Source: Plutella xylostella
Taxonomy: Eukaryota > Arthropoda > Insecta > Lepidoptera > Plutellidae
Reading direction: 5' to 3'
Assembly: GCF_932276165.1 (NCBI RefSeq)
Contig: NC_064012.1
Coordinates: forward strand, 7,447,501-7,511,500
Length of the DNA: 64,000 nucleotides
The position numbers and the translations under genes are program-made. Positions within the stretch are counted from its first letter, which is position 1. Each line of letters opens with the position of its first letter. The notes under the pieces are model-generated. The model worked only from the letters and a program-made list of their open reading frames with translations. It made no database searches and was not told the origin of the DNA. Shown in pieces: positions 1 to 11,398 of the stretch.

Positions 1-196
1 TATTTAAAAACCTAAGTGGGCATTTCCGCTTCCTGTTGCTCTCTTCTTCCATCTTGGTGTAACCTAATGTGTGTGTACAGTAAATTAAACAGTTTTTATT
101 AATATTTACAAGTCGTGTTTGAAGTCATCCTCTACCACAAATCTACTCAGGACCGAACTCAATCCAGCTAACAGTCTACATCTATCGTTTACAACA
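1..196 (+). repeat. BEL/Pao 5' LTR, right-hand part
   Basis: This stretch is nearly identical to 7610-7808, and the two copies end alike (TCGTTTACAACA here, TCGTTTAAAACA there). A primer-binding-site-like sequence follows at once, so this is the 3' part of a 5' LTR whose left end lies outside the window. The matching full copy at 7588-7808 starts TGTTGGCAAC, which would give an LTR of about 221 bp. The gag and protease between the copies assign the element to BEL/Pao. Confidence 0.8.
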
Positions 197-209
197 TGGT
201 CCTTCGAAC
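197..209 (+). other. Retrotransposon primer binding site
   Basis: TGGTCCTTCGAAC begins on the base after the LTR. Sequences of this form are familiar primer binding sites of insect LTR retrotransposons. Which tRNA primes was not checked. The leader that follows is interrupted by the SINE and fold-back element described next. Confidence 0.6.
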
Positions 210-261
210 AATAGTTCAGGACAGGACTGAAGAGATTTGATACAGCCCCGGCCGCCATAAT

Positions 262-560
262 CTGAATATGAATATGAATAATATGAATATGTATGAATAT
301 GTGGGGACATCTCACACACGGCCATCCAACCCCAAGCTAGGCAGAACCTGTGTTATGGGTGTCGGACAGCTGATATATCTACACAAATACATAGATAGAT
401 AGATACTAAATATAAATATCAACACCCAAGACCCGAGTACAAATATCTTGTCTTTAAACAAATATCTGCCCCAGCCGGGAATCGAACCCGGGACCTTCGG
501 CTCAGAAGTCAGAAATCTGAAGCAACGCCAAAGACGTGAGCTCACGCTGCCGAGGCATTC
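262..560 (-). mobile_element. tRNA-derived SINE
   Basis: Read on the minus strand, a tRNA-like head with box B GGTTCGATTCCCGG is followed by a body containing GCAGATATTTG, ATCAGCTGTCCGACACCC and GGATGGCCGTGTGTGAG, and then a simple tail built from ATATTC units (about 262-305). This architecture and wording fit abundant lepidopteran tRNA SINEs. It lies in the leader of the BEL element, so it inserted after that element. The head edge near 545-575 is uncertain because box A is degenerate. Confidence 0.75.
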
Positions 561-597
561 CGAGGAAGAAACAACGCGACGCACGTTCGTATAAAAC

Positions 598-920
598 CTG
601 TGACGTCACCACATCTACATCTGCACCATTCCATTCCCGTTGTCTACAATAGGTAGCCATCTTTTCTTTGGTTACCTACAGCGGGACTTTACAAGTTTGC
701 CGCCCATTTCGTTGTGCTGGCGCGCAAACCGATTCCGAAAATCAACACATGATCAATCAATACATTAAGAAACAAAATCGGCGTATCTATGGTCGAGTCA
801 GCGGGCCAATCCGGTGCGAGAAGTTCACTTCCTGACACTTCCTGTCATCTGCGTCGCGCATGCGTGAGCCGAACGAAGCCGAAGCACCCCCGGACGCAGC
901 CGAACCCGAACGACGTATTT
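598..920. other. No gene recognised
   Basis: There is no convincing coding sequence or repeat boundary here. Composition turns GC-rich from about 820. It contains CGCGCATGCG near 856, which resembles an NRF-1-like site, but nothing else supports a promoter. Confidence 0.4.
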
Positions 921-924
921 TTCT

Positions 925-3408
925 TATAGTGGCGAGGCGAGCGACAAGGCGAGGGGCGAGGCGCGAGTGTGAACAGACGCTCGTGGCTCGCCTCCTCGCT
1001 CGCCTCGCCACTCGCGGCGCTCGCGTCCGGGGCGGTTTTTGGGGCACGAGTCAAAGGAGCTCGCGTCGAGCTCGCGTCGCACGCGAGCGGGTGTTTATAC
1101 CCCATTTACACTCTCGCCTCGGCCCTCGCCTCCTCGCTCGCCTCGTCACTCGTGCGGAGGCGCGAATGTAAACACCCACTTGCGTGTGACGCGAGTGGGT
1201 GTTTACACTCTCGTGCAGAGTTCAGTTGTCTTTGAGCTAGCTACGATGGAGGACGTCGAAGTTTTAGCCGCAACAATAAAGAATTTATGTATGATCACCG
1301 ATTACTTCGCCGTTTATGGACCGATTTTGAAAATTCTTTTTTTTTATGTAGGTATTGGGTTGAGATCCCATGTGGTCCCATTTTTTTAAATTTTGATTCC
1401 ACCTCCAAGGGTGGGTAAAGGGTTAAAAACAGGCTATGAATTTCCATTTTGGGTACCTATTAACCGATTGTAGTTAATGAAATTTAGAAAGTACATAGGT
1501 ACTTACCTATATTTTTAACATTAAAAAAAATATGATGGTGACCTTGAGCTGATCTGATGATGGAAACGGAAGGTAGTCAAGGGAACTCCTCAACGGTAGG
1601 TATATAGCAACTACTTCGTGTTTACTACTGACTAGTAGGACCTATAGGTATCATTTGCTTCTTAATTTTGATTGTCAATTATTGCAAATAAACTAAGTAT
1701 AAATAAGTAATAAAATAAAATAATGATAAAAAAACGACTTCAAAAAACCACTAAAACGTAAGAAATAATTTAAGGTTTAGACATGGTTTAGACCTATTCT
1801 ATGTGACAGTACTAATATATCTAAGCAGGTAAGTACTGCTTTTATTTCTTACGTTTTAGTGTTTTTTTATTATTATTATTTTATTGAAATATTTACTTAT
1901 ATGAAATTAAATGTTTCGTCTTGCGACCAATCCATTATACAACTGAGGAAAAAACACTACGTTATAATTAGTACGACGACGAACACAACCTGCGCGGCAC
2001 GATGTAGAAGCCAGAATGAAGCGGACGCGAGAGTGTAAACACCCGCTCGCGTGCGACGCGAGCTCCTTTGACTCGTGCCCCAAAAACCGCTCCGGACGCG
2101 AGCGCCGCGAGTGGCGAGGCGAGCGAGGAGGCGAGCCACGAGCGTCTGTTCACACTCGCGCCTCGCCCCTCGCCTTGTCGCTCGCCTCGCCACTCGTGCG
2201 AGAGTGTAAATGGGGTATTACACTCTCGCGTCCGCTTCATTCTGGCTTCTACATCGTGCCGCGCAGGTTGTGTTCGTCGTCGTATAATTATAACGTAGTG
2301 TTTTTTCCTCAGTCGTATAGTGGATTGGTCGCAAGACGAAACATTTAATTTCATATAAGTAAATATTTCAATAAAATAATAATAATAAAAAAACACTAAA
2401 ACGTAAGAAATAAAAGCAGTACTTACCTGCTTAGATATATTAGTACTGTCACATAGAATAGGTCTAAACCATGTCTAAACCTTAAATTATTTCTTACGTT
2501 TTAGTGGTTTTTTTAAGTCGTTTTTTTATCATTATTTAAAAAAAAAAAAAAAAAAACACGCACTCACGCCTTGTACTAATGTACTCCCTTGCGGGGTAGG
2601 CAGAGGTGCATTGCTGCACCCACTTTTCGCCAGAGTGTTATGTTAGTCCCAATGTAATAGGGGGCGGGCCTATTGCCATTTTACGGGCACATCCAAGACC
2701 CGAGAACAAATATCTGTGTTTAAACAAATATCTGCCCCGGCCGGGAATCGAACCCGGGACCATCGGCTCAGTAGTCAGGGTCACTAACCACTACGCCATT
2801 CGGTCGTCATTTTATTTTATTACTTATTTATACTTTCAAAATTAAGAAGCAAATGATACCTATAAGTCCTACTAGTCAGTAGTAAACACGAAGTAGTTGC
2901 TATATACCTACCGTTGAGGAGTTCCCTTGACTACCTTCCGTTTCCATCATCAGATCAGCTCAAGGTCACCATCATATTATTTTTTAATGTTAAAAATATA
3001 GGTAAGTACCTATGTACTTTCTAAATTTCATTAACTACAATCGGTTAATAGGTACCCAACATGGAAATTCATAGCCTGTTTTTAACCCTTTACCCACCCT
3101 TGGAGGTGGAATCAAAATTTGAAAAAAATGGGACCACATGGGATCTCAACCCAATACATAAAAAAAAGAATTTTCAAAATCGGTCCATAAACGGCGAAGT
3201 AATCGGTGATCATACATAAATTCTTTATTGTTGCGGCTAAAACTTCGACGTCCTCCATCGTTGCTAGCTCAAAGACAACTGAACTCTGCACGTGCACGAG
3301 AGTGTAAACACCCACTCGCGTCGCACGCGAGTAGGTGTTTACATTCGCGCCTCCGCACGAGTGACGAGGCGAGGGCCGAGGCGAGAGTGTAAATGGGGTA
3401 TTACACCC
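925..3408. repeat. Long fold-back (inverted-repeat) element with GC-rich modules
   Basis: 1094-2039 is largely the reverse complement of 2200-3408, apart from a SINE sitting in the right arm. A GC-rich module made of variants of GCGAGGCGAG and CTCGCC lies at 925-1093 and returns in reverse complement in the loop at 2040-2215. Inside the arms, GTGTAAACACCC and its complement recur around short palindromes (1164-1214, 3300-3345). Arm segments 1740-1860 and 2395-2530 also match the fold-back at 38094-38375, so the unit shares modules with a dispersed family. Apparent open frames inside are by-products of the GC-rich repeat. I do not recognise an autonomous parent. Confidence 0.7.
2537..2807 (-). 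mobile_element. tRNA-derived SINE inside the right fold-back arm
   Basis: On the minus strand there is box A (TGGCGTAGTGGTTAGTGACC) and box B (GGTTCGATTCCCGG), then a SINE body with GCAGATATTTG, and a T-run at the 3' end (2537-2557 on the plus strand). It interrupts the right arm of the fold-back; the left arm at 1700-1735 shows the uninterrupted sequence. Flanks TCATTATT and TCATTTTA look like a slightly decayed target duplication. It postdates the fold-back. Confidence 0.8.
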
Positions 3409-3585
3409 TTTTGTTTACTAACTTTACTTGTTTCGTTGTGTTCTTCAGTGTTTACAATTTTACAAATCGCATATATTCAATTTTAAAACTTTATTCTTCT
3501 ACTTATACATATCTATAAAGATCATATACACTGTTATAGTTTTGTTTGTGTTAAATAGTGTGTCCGTTGTCGTAATTCTAGGCAA

Positions 3586-4741
3586 GTGTCATCAGAAACC
3601 ATAATGGAAAACCAAGGTACGATATCTGTTTTCAAAAATCAAAGGGGTCAGGTTAAAGGATTGATTTGTAAATTGTGCAACTTCTTCGCTCACTTGCCGA
3701 CTACCACACTGTCGCAGGACGACCTGATAGTAAAGGAGGAGCGACTAAAACAATTATTTGTTCGATACGAGAGCTATAACCTTAAAATTATCGGATCGGA
3801 CCCAGGTGACAGTGAGGATGTCGATGCTGTTGAAGGAAAGTACCTAGATACCCTGGCTAAGATACATTCTATGTTAAAAGTGTATAGCGCCCCTATTGAG
3901 TCACAAATACCAATAGCAACCCCTACTAGATTGCCACAATAACTGTCCCCACGTTCACTGGTAAATACTCAGACTACAAAACGTTCATAGGCCTATTTAA
4001 CTCACTTGTCCACAACAATTGGAACTTAGAACAAATTCAAAAGTTTTACTATTTGAGAACATTTGTAAGTGATGAGCCATTTCACTTGATTAAGAATTTG
4101 CCTATGATAGCTGAGAGTTATGACAAGGGACTCAAAATTATACATGATAGATACAATAATGAATACAAAATTAGAAATGAACATTTAAATATGTTACTAG
4201 ATTTACAGCCTATAGTCAAATCCACAGCTCGTAACATCAGATAGTTTGTTTCCAATGTAAAACAACAATTAGCAGCTTTGAGGAACCTAGACTGCAGTGT
4301 AGACGAATGGGATCCATTGGTTTTGTGTGTGCTGTTTAGGAAACTGAACCTTATACGCAATAGGGAGTTTCAGTTGTCACATTTGCAACCTACTGTGCAT
4401 AACCTGATTGCATTTCTAGAGAGCCGGGCCTTAGCTTTTGAGAACTCCGAGCAGCCTCATTTAGAAAGGCCGAAGATGTCATGTGGCATCGACATCTCAG
4501 TCGCCTTTAAGCCACCAGCCAGACAGCCAGTCATCAAGTCCCCACCTGTATGTCAACTATGTAAGTTACCTCACAAGTTATTTAACTGCGCTAAATTTAA
4601 ATCAATGTCCATCTCTGATAGATTAAATCATATCACAGAGAACAAATTATGCAAGGTATGTCTCAATAAACATGCTCAAAAATGCAGGTATTACTTTAAA
4701 TGTAATATCTGTAAACAAAAGCATAACAGCCTTTTACATTA
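3586..4741 (+). pseudogene. BEL/Pao gag (broken)
   Basis: Gag would form the particle and bind the RNA. A helical N-terminal region (3604-3942) is followed, after a frame break near 3942, by a segment typical of BEL gag containing FTGKYSDYKTF and then HLIKNLPMIAESYDKG. An in-frame stop at about 4242 interrupts it. The C-terminal third ends in cysteine-rich knuckles (CQLCKLPHKLFNC, CKVCLNKHAQKC). At least one frameshift and one stop make it non-functional as read. I start at 3586-3604 because upstream sequence has no matching frame. It is followed by protease. Confidence 0.8.
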
Positions 4742-5459
4742 AGATACATCATCCATCCATTCATCAACATCTCCGGTGACTTTGCTGTCCAACACTACAG
4801 ACACCCATGTATTACTCCCTACGGCCAGAGTAAAGCTAGTAGGAACAGATGGCACAATAGTACATGCAAAGGCCTTGCTTGATAGTGGGTCCCAGCCTTC
4901 ATTTGTGACCACTGAGCTTGTACAATTACTAAAACTTAAGCCGAGGAGGGTCAATTCTGGAGTAGTTGGTATAGGGAACTCCACTAACAAATTAAATCAG
5001 TGTGTCAACATCAAACTGCATTCATTAGCACATAACTTTGATATAACTGTAGAATGCTATGTTAGAGATAAAATAACTTCAAAGTTACCACAGGTCCCAG
5101 TGGACATGTCCAAACTTGTGTTGCCACCGAACAATACACTTGCTGACAAAGATTTCGGTGTGCCGAGTAACATACATATACTCATGGGAGCTAATGTGTT
5201 TTTCCAGGTGCTCCGTCCCCTTGAGCCCACGAGTACTGCCACAGCTACATCACACACTGCCCACCATGCGAGTCTGCCGGCACCAACCATACACTGTGTC
5301 AACACACACTTTGGGCACATCATAGCTGGTAACACTTACAACCATTCAAACACACCACCATCGCAACTGCACTGCTTTACCAGTCAAACTATTTCAAGCT
5401 TCCAACAAGCTGAATGCATCCCTGAAGCAAAAACAAATCTGCAGTCTTTTAGAACTTGA
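4742..5459 (+). pseudogene. BEL/Pao aspartic protease domain
   Basis: The frame contains LLPTARVKL, then ALLDSGSQPSFVT with the catalytic DSG triplet of retropepsins, and later IHILMGANVFF, as expected for the BEL protease region between gag and reverse transcriptase. It continues from gag across a stop near 4741. After about 5450 the frame ends and no reverse transcriptase follows, so the polymerase has been deleted. It would have cleaved the gag-pol polyprotein. The protease stretch itself is open for over 200 codons. Confidence 0.75.
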
Positions 5460-5779
5460 GGGTTTACAGGTAGACAAATTGTCTTCCAATATACCTCATG
5501 TACTGCATGATATGTCAATACAAAAGCAACGCTTTAATAAGTACAATTTACAACAAGATAATATTAATCTTAAAACGTTAGGATTCTATACCTAATATCC
5601 TAATCCTAGCTTTACAAATAAATAACTTCACCCGTCGGGCAAGCGGGCCCTCCTGTTGTAGGCGTGAAGACACCAATACAAAAAGTTTCAAAAAAGCATG
5701 TTAGTTGGTACCCTACCCTCAATTGACCATCTAATGACTTCTATATTAGTTTAGGTATTGACGGGTCTATAATTACCAG

Positions 5780-5893
5780 CCGCTTTGCTCTCATGAACAT
5801 TTCTGAATGCGTACAACTAGTGGGAATAGCCGATGCTTCCAGCTCTGCTGCTTATGACTGCTATTTAAACCTGCGAGTGGTCGATTCTGCAGG
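5780..5893 (+). pseudogene. BEL pol remnant (around the RNase H-like region)
   Basis: A short frame reads LVGIADASSSAAYDCYLNLR, which resembles the F/ADAS segment of BEL pol downstream of reverse transcriptase. It is an isolated remnant left after deletion of most of pol, lying about 300 bp after the protease and about 1.7 kb before the 3' LTR. The frame ends at GTAAGTAA. Identification rests on one short motif. Confidence 0.5.
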
Positions 5894-5899
5894 TAAGTA

Positions 5900-7587
5900 A
5901 AATTTTCATTGCTCCATTTAAATCAAGAACAAACCTTATTTCTTATTAAAAGGCTTGCTAATCCAACACTCGAGCTTAATGCCGACATGCTGCTAGAAAA
6001 GTTGTCTCACAGAGTGCATGGCATATTGCCCGTAAAAATAAACGTAAGTACCAAACCAACTGTATACAATTCCTATGACTGTCTCAGCCGAGGATTCCCG
6101 CCGCCGCACGAGCCGCAGCGCCACCCACTGTGGTAAACCGCGTCTCTGTGCCTACACGAGTGTGACTGCTGCGTCAATCATCTAAAATGCAGGGGCTTAT
6201 TGCATATGTACTGTGATTCAGTGGCAACGCAAGCACAAAATCAATTATCCTTCTTTTTCTAACTGCATAGTTACAATTACAACTTCCTAATTACATTTCT
6301 TTTATATTGCTTTATGAGCAAGTGTATGTCCTACATTTCCACTCGGCATACTCCGCTCTATTTTACTTTAGCATACTGTCTTATTTTTCAAAGGGCAATT
6401 AAATTAATTTACAATCAGACTATCATTCATATATTATCAACGGGTTACAGTGTGATAGCTTATTTCGATACAAAGGCAATTCACTTACAAATAGTTACAG
6501 ATATTTACTTTATTTATATTGATTTTTATATTGTACTCGTAGTCTAGCCATATGGCCACAATCACAACTTTTGTGCATTTCATGTCTACGTGTGTATTCC
6601 TAACATAAGTGTGTAATGTGTAAGTGAAGTTTTGTTAAAAAAAAGGTTGTTCTATTGTTATTTTTATTTTCTCTCACGCTAAACTTTAGTTTAAATTTTT
6701 TAAGATGTTTTTTAGTGTGTGCTTGTAAGATGTACTACATTACACTAGCTACATTAATTACATTGTACGTGATGCTGTTGTATACAATACATTGTATTAT
6801 AACGACAATAATTAGTTTCTAAATCTTTTCAATGTATTAGTTACATAAGCTTCTTGATTGTTGTCACATCATACCAGTCCAATGTTTGTTTTTATTTCTG
6901 TGTATTTGTGTCTTACCTTATAGAGTACCGTATTAATTACGAACCTTATCGTAGGCATAATATACTTACATTGTAATAATATAACTAACTAGTTTAAGTT
7001 TTCAATTTACCAATGTAATGTTGTTTCCTTTTCCATTACATAAGCAACTTGATTTTGTCACTGCCTATCCAATGTATTTTTCATTCACTGACTTTTGCAC
7101 TTGTGTCTTACTTTATTGAGTACCGTATTAATTACGAACCTTATCGTAGGCATAATATACTTACATTGCAATAATATTAATAAGATAAGTCCTCCATTTA
7201 TTAAAGTAAATTTGTGTCTTCTTCTTAAAACGTAGAGTACCATCTATTAATAATGTTATAGTTTGTACATTTCATAAGTTGCACATAAGTTACTATTTTT
7301 GTTATTAACCAATGTAACTTTTGTTTCCTTCTCACTGGCGAAGCGGTAATTTCTTATTACTTGAGCGTACTTGTAAAATCTAGAGTTTTTAACATGTTGT
7401 ACATAATAATAATATGAATTTCAGTCTAATCTTCATTGCATAAGTTGCAAACTAGTTTATTATTTCTTGTCAATGTAAAATAAATATTTGTTCATGTATA
7501 ATAGTACACACTCATACAACATTTTATTATAATTTTAACTTCATTATTGTTATACATATGGTTCGCTTTTTCTTGAGGCCCGCAACA
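5900..7587. repeat. Non-coding 3' part of the BEL element, with degenerate tandem repeat
   Basis: This is AT-rich with no coding signal. A unit of about 194 bp is present at least twice (about 6835-7028 and 7029-7222); both copies carry GAGTACCGTATTAATTACG and GTAGGCATAATATACTTACA (from 6922 and 7117). Weaker echoes (CATAAGTTGCA) occur at about 7275 and 7440. No integrase was found. Confidence 0.55.
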
Positions 7588-7808
7588 TGTTGGCAACACC
7601 AACATTAATATTTAAAAACCTAAGTGGGCATTTCCGCTTCCTGTCACTCTCTTCTTCCATCTTGGTGTAACCTAATGTGTGTGTACAGTAAATAAAACAG
7701 TTTTATAAATAGTTACAAGTCGTGTTTCCAGTCATTCTACCTACTACAAATCTACTCAGGACCGAACTCAACTCCAGCTACATCAGTCTACATTTATCGT
7801 TTAAAACA
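7588..7808 (+). repeat. BEL/Pao 3' LTR
   Basis: It begins TGTTGGCAAC and ends TTTAAAACA, with TG...CA termini. It matches 1-196 apart from a few substitutions and small indels. Together with the left copy it brackets gag and protease. The exact left edge is inferred from the TG dinucleotide. Confidence 0.7.
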
Positions 7809-8212
7809 GTAACTCGTTTCCGCTTTCTTGTTTTATTTTTTGCAAAATAAGAAGCGGCAGCCTTTTTGTTTGTATCATCCTGGTCAAAAATCAGTTTTTT
7901 TCCGCAAATGATGCCAGATATTCATTTACAATAATTATTTACAAAAAAGATTATAATCTTATTCAACAAAAAAATTGAATTTTGACCCTGTGTATATTAC
8001 AGGTTAAAAACCTATGTGCATACACTATGAGCCTTTATATACTCTACGATGGAGTCTTTGTTCGGAGATGTTTTTAATATCTCCATACCAATATGTTCCA
8101 CCTGGGCAAACACATCAAACAATTCCCTCGTGGGATACGATAACCACCGCTTGTTGGAGTATTCCTTCAATTTTATAAAGTTGTGGAACTCTTCGGCTTC
8201 TTGACATTCTAA

Positions 8213-8330
8213 GGGTGGGTTGCACCATTTAACTTTAACTATTACAAACGTCAAATCCCTTGACGAGAGAGATCAATCTTCAAGAGATTTGACGTTTGTA
8301 ATAGTTAAAGTTAAATGGTGCAACCCACCC
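8213..8330. mobile_element. 118-bp MITE, TAA target duplication
   Basis: The ends are near-perfect inverted repeats (GGGTGGGTTGCACCATTTAA and complement, about 45 bp each side). TAA lies on both sides (8210-8212, 8331-8333). Three-base TWA duplications and GGG termini suit PIF/Harbinger MITEs. It splits the C-terminal exon of P-like pseudogene A between codons for DL and EC. Confidence 0.85.
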
Positions 8331-8990
8331 TAAGTCTTTTGGACAGTTTTCGCATGTTAGGTAAATACAGTGTATAGGTTATTGCAATGGGTGGATTTTT
8401 AAAAAAGATTTTGCCTTTTTTTAATATCCACCCACTGCAATAACCTACTGCAGCACATTTCTCAATGTCATTGAAAGACATGCTCCTTAAAAGCTTACAT
8501 GTGTCAATCATTTCCATGTCTAGATTTTCTGGTTCTATGATGTGTTCTCTTTCAATGGCAATGGTTTGATTTTCAGTGACCAACAATTTTAATGACTGCA
8601 AAAAACTGTCTTGATCTTTCTCGCAGTTTGTTCCCACTGAGTGCGATGAGCTGAGGTTGTTGATTAAAAAGGTTTTGTAGGCCCCTTGTAAACCGGCTGC
8701 ATCTGGCATTATATTGCTGTACCCACTAGACCTTATTGCACCAAAGAAATTTTCGAGTGGGTCTTGGTTAAAGTGGCGCAGGAGTAAAGAGTTGATGCCC
8801 ACATTATTTAGGTGCTTCGATATTTCTATGAATGCATTGATGGTTTTCACCCAACTATTTAGTGATGGAACCACACTAGTTTTTCCAGTTGTAGCATTCC
8901 TGAACTTCATCGTTTTCATTATTCGGAGGCTATCCCGCCATAGTTTGTGATGTGGCGACCTAAGAGTTACAGCCGTTCTGTATATTTTGC

Positions 8991-9267
8991 ACCGACAAAG
9001 GAATGAAGAGAGGACATGGCATATCCATGAAAAAAATGCGCACCTAAACTTTGGTTTCAATTAAAATGGCGGCGGTGGAATTAAAGTACCTTGTGTTTGG
9101 ATGTCAATCAACATGGCGACCGGTCGCAATCTTGTAATTTTAGGCAAAGACAAAACTACTGTTGTCCTTTTTTACGTACGATAACACTAATAAGATAAAA
9201 AGAGACGACGATATATTTTTAAATACCGATTTTTATGCCTGGTCCTCTCTTTATTCTTTTGTCATTG
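8991..9267. mobile_element. 277-bp MITE with 9-bp target duplication (Mutator-like?)
   Basis: ATATTTTGC occurs at 8982-8990 and 9268-9276. The ends are imperfect inverted repeats (GACAAAGGAATGAAGAGAGG against GACAAAAGAATAAAGAGAGG). Omitting the insert plus one duplication restores the coding run SGKIYRTAVTLRS in P-like pseudogene A, which confirms the boundaries. Nine-base duplications are typical of Mutator-like elements; that assignment is inference. Confidence 0.8.
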
Positions 9268-9419
9268 ATATTTTGCCGCTCTTCGTGTCACTGTAACTAC
9301 CGTTAACAGAATCAAATATACTGTCAAATAATAACAGTATATCTGCTGTCTGTTTAGCGGCAGTTGGCAGCTTCCCAGGTTCGGCCATAAATCCTAGGGC
9401 CACACGGCCACACCAACAC

Positions 9420-11398
9420 TAGGGTGTTTCACTTCGTAAGAGATAAAAAAAGTTGTATTTTTTCTGACTTTGCTCACTTTTCGAGTCTCTCTAGTCTTGA
9501 GTATACATGTGCCGAATTTCAACAAGATAAGATAATGTTTACAGGTTGCACAAGATGAATGTGTAAAGTAAAAAACGCATAAATTAAGGGTTAATTACCT
9601 TTGTTTGAAAATGCTTCAATAAAATGGATTTTAATAAATCTTGATTAAAAACAAAAGTTAATTAAGTTCAAGATACATTAAATACAGTCACTAAGTAAGA
9701 AAATAATTTAGGTAACTAATTAATTTACTACATAAGCTGCAACTTCACCTTTCGTTCGCTTAGTGACACATTTTCTGTGATGCACGACGACTTTCAACAA
9801 AAATAGTTTTTGTTGTTCTTCTTTGACCGAATCATTAAATTTCTTTATTAAAGCAATGCCCCTTTCTGCAGTGTCATTGACCACCTTAAGAGCATCAACT
9901 TAGTCTCGAAGAGTAGTGCTATAATATTCGTTTTCGTCGTGAACACCGAACAATTCGAAGAAAGTCCTTGTTTTACTAGTAACAAAGTCACTAAGCGATT
10001 TTCCGGCAAATTTTAATGTTTTACCGTCCGTACATTTCCTTTTTTTTGCTTGGTTTTATAGATTTTCGAACATTTTTCCACTTTCAGTTTCATTGATACG
10101 TTCATCCAAAAAAGCTAAACCTATATTTATTTATGACAAATTTATACCAAAGATGTCTCTTGGCCGCTGCGAGGGCATTTTTTTACATTTATGTCAGGGT
10201 AAGAGTTCAAAGTTCTTCGGTGCCCATCGACTTATCACCGCTTCGTGCCAAAATCGGACATAAATTATTAGGCACACAAAATATCCTACTTGCTTCATAC
10301 CATCCAGTTCTTTTTTGGTAATACCAGGAACATTAATTAGTTACTGAGAGAACTTTAGTGCGTAAATGGCTTTTTCCATCCACCTTGCTGATGAAGAGCT
10401 CCTGGTGCTCTGAATAGAAAATCATTTCGGGACCAACCTCCCAGGTATAAAAGCGAGAGTTTTAATAACTCTTTGTAGTCTTCTCTGGGATAAGATCCCC
10501 TTTCTAAAATGTCTTGGAGATAATCTATCATTCTTACACGTTGATCTCCAATTAAACCTTGTTTAGAGTCTTCTTGGTCTAACATCGTCGTATATAAACT
10601 CTTATCGAGTAACCTCCACTGATTTTAGAACTTACGAAAGATTTTTACGTCAGGGCCACTAGAAGGTACAGGACAGCACTCATCAAACACTTCTTTCAAA
10701 ATTAATTCGTGCGTGTGGTGACGGCAAGCCACCCACAACAATATTCGTTGAAACTGATTTTCAATTCTAGTACATGCTCCTTGAATGAGTCCTGTGTTAG
10801 ATGCAGTTGTATCAAAACAAATACCGATGATATGGCGGCGCAAATCAAATCGATCCACCTCCTGAGTCACAACTTTAGCCATTTATTTTTATATTTAAAT
10901 AGTTTTTGTATATTGGACCGAATATTTTCCTCTGTCTTAACAGGGATAATAGCCTTCTTCCATACTTCTTGCAACTTAATGCTAGTAGACTTACAAGCAC
11001 TTAAAAGGGTTTCTTTCTCTTCTTTGTGGTGGTATATAAAAACTAACAGCACTTGCTCTTTGGACGGAAGTCGGGCCCCTAAAAACTCCCCGTAGGGCAC
11101 CTTATCAAGCAACCAAAGTCCCCGTTTACTACTCATTTTCAATTTTAAATATATTTAGAAGTTTACTGAGTTACCTGCAGCACTTTACTACCTTCGTCTG
11201 CAAAGATAGCCACTTAGCAATGATTACCCTCCACTGTAAGAATATCACTTATATGAGTAAACCATGTTAATGTTGTGCAACCTCTAAATATTGTTCGATT
11301 TTATTTATTTTTGGTATATGAACCTTGTACGTAAGTGGGATCAAGAATTTAGGCAAAGTCAAACGAAAATATAAAGTTGAAAAAAATGAAACACCCTA
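9420..11398 (-). mobile_element. Complete hAT transposon (1979 bp), 8-bp duplication
   Basis: It starts TAGGGTGTTTCA and ends TGAAACACCCTA. ACCAACAC is present at 9412-9419 and again at 11399-11406. Eight-base duplications and short TAGGG-type termini define the hAT superfamily. It carries one degraded transposase gene on the minus strand and sits inside P-like pseudogene A just after the codons for SHSVG. Confidence 0.9.
9720..11142 (-). pseudogene. hAT transposase-like gene of an uncharacterised family
   Basis: N-terminal part (11142-10867): MSSKRGLWLLDKVPYGEFLG, then STSIKLQEVWKKAIIPVKTE. Middle (10882-10625): HIIGICFDTTASNTGLIQGA and LLWVACRHHTHELILKEVFD, probably core catalytic segments. 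Next comes WRLLDKSLYT (in part) and LQDILERGSYPREDYKELLK (10585-10355). The C-terminus (9990-9720) contains AERGIALIKKFNDSVKEEQQ and ends AAYVVN. Several stops and frameshifts separate these blocks. I know this arrangement from proteins usually annotated as uncharacterised in insects and other animals; the enclosing 8-bp duplication ties it to hAT. Catalytic residues cannot be assigned safely from the broken frame. Confidence 0.75.

Noticed and set aside
787..1389. Overlapping long open frames on both strands in the GC-rich block
   Set aside because: They arise from repeated GCGAGG/CTCGCC words lacking stops; protein text is low-complexity and the same DNA occurs inverted elsewhere.
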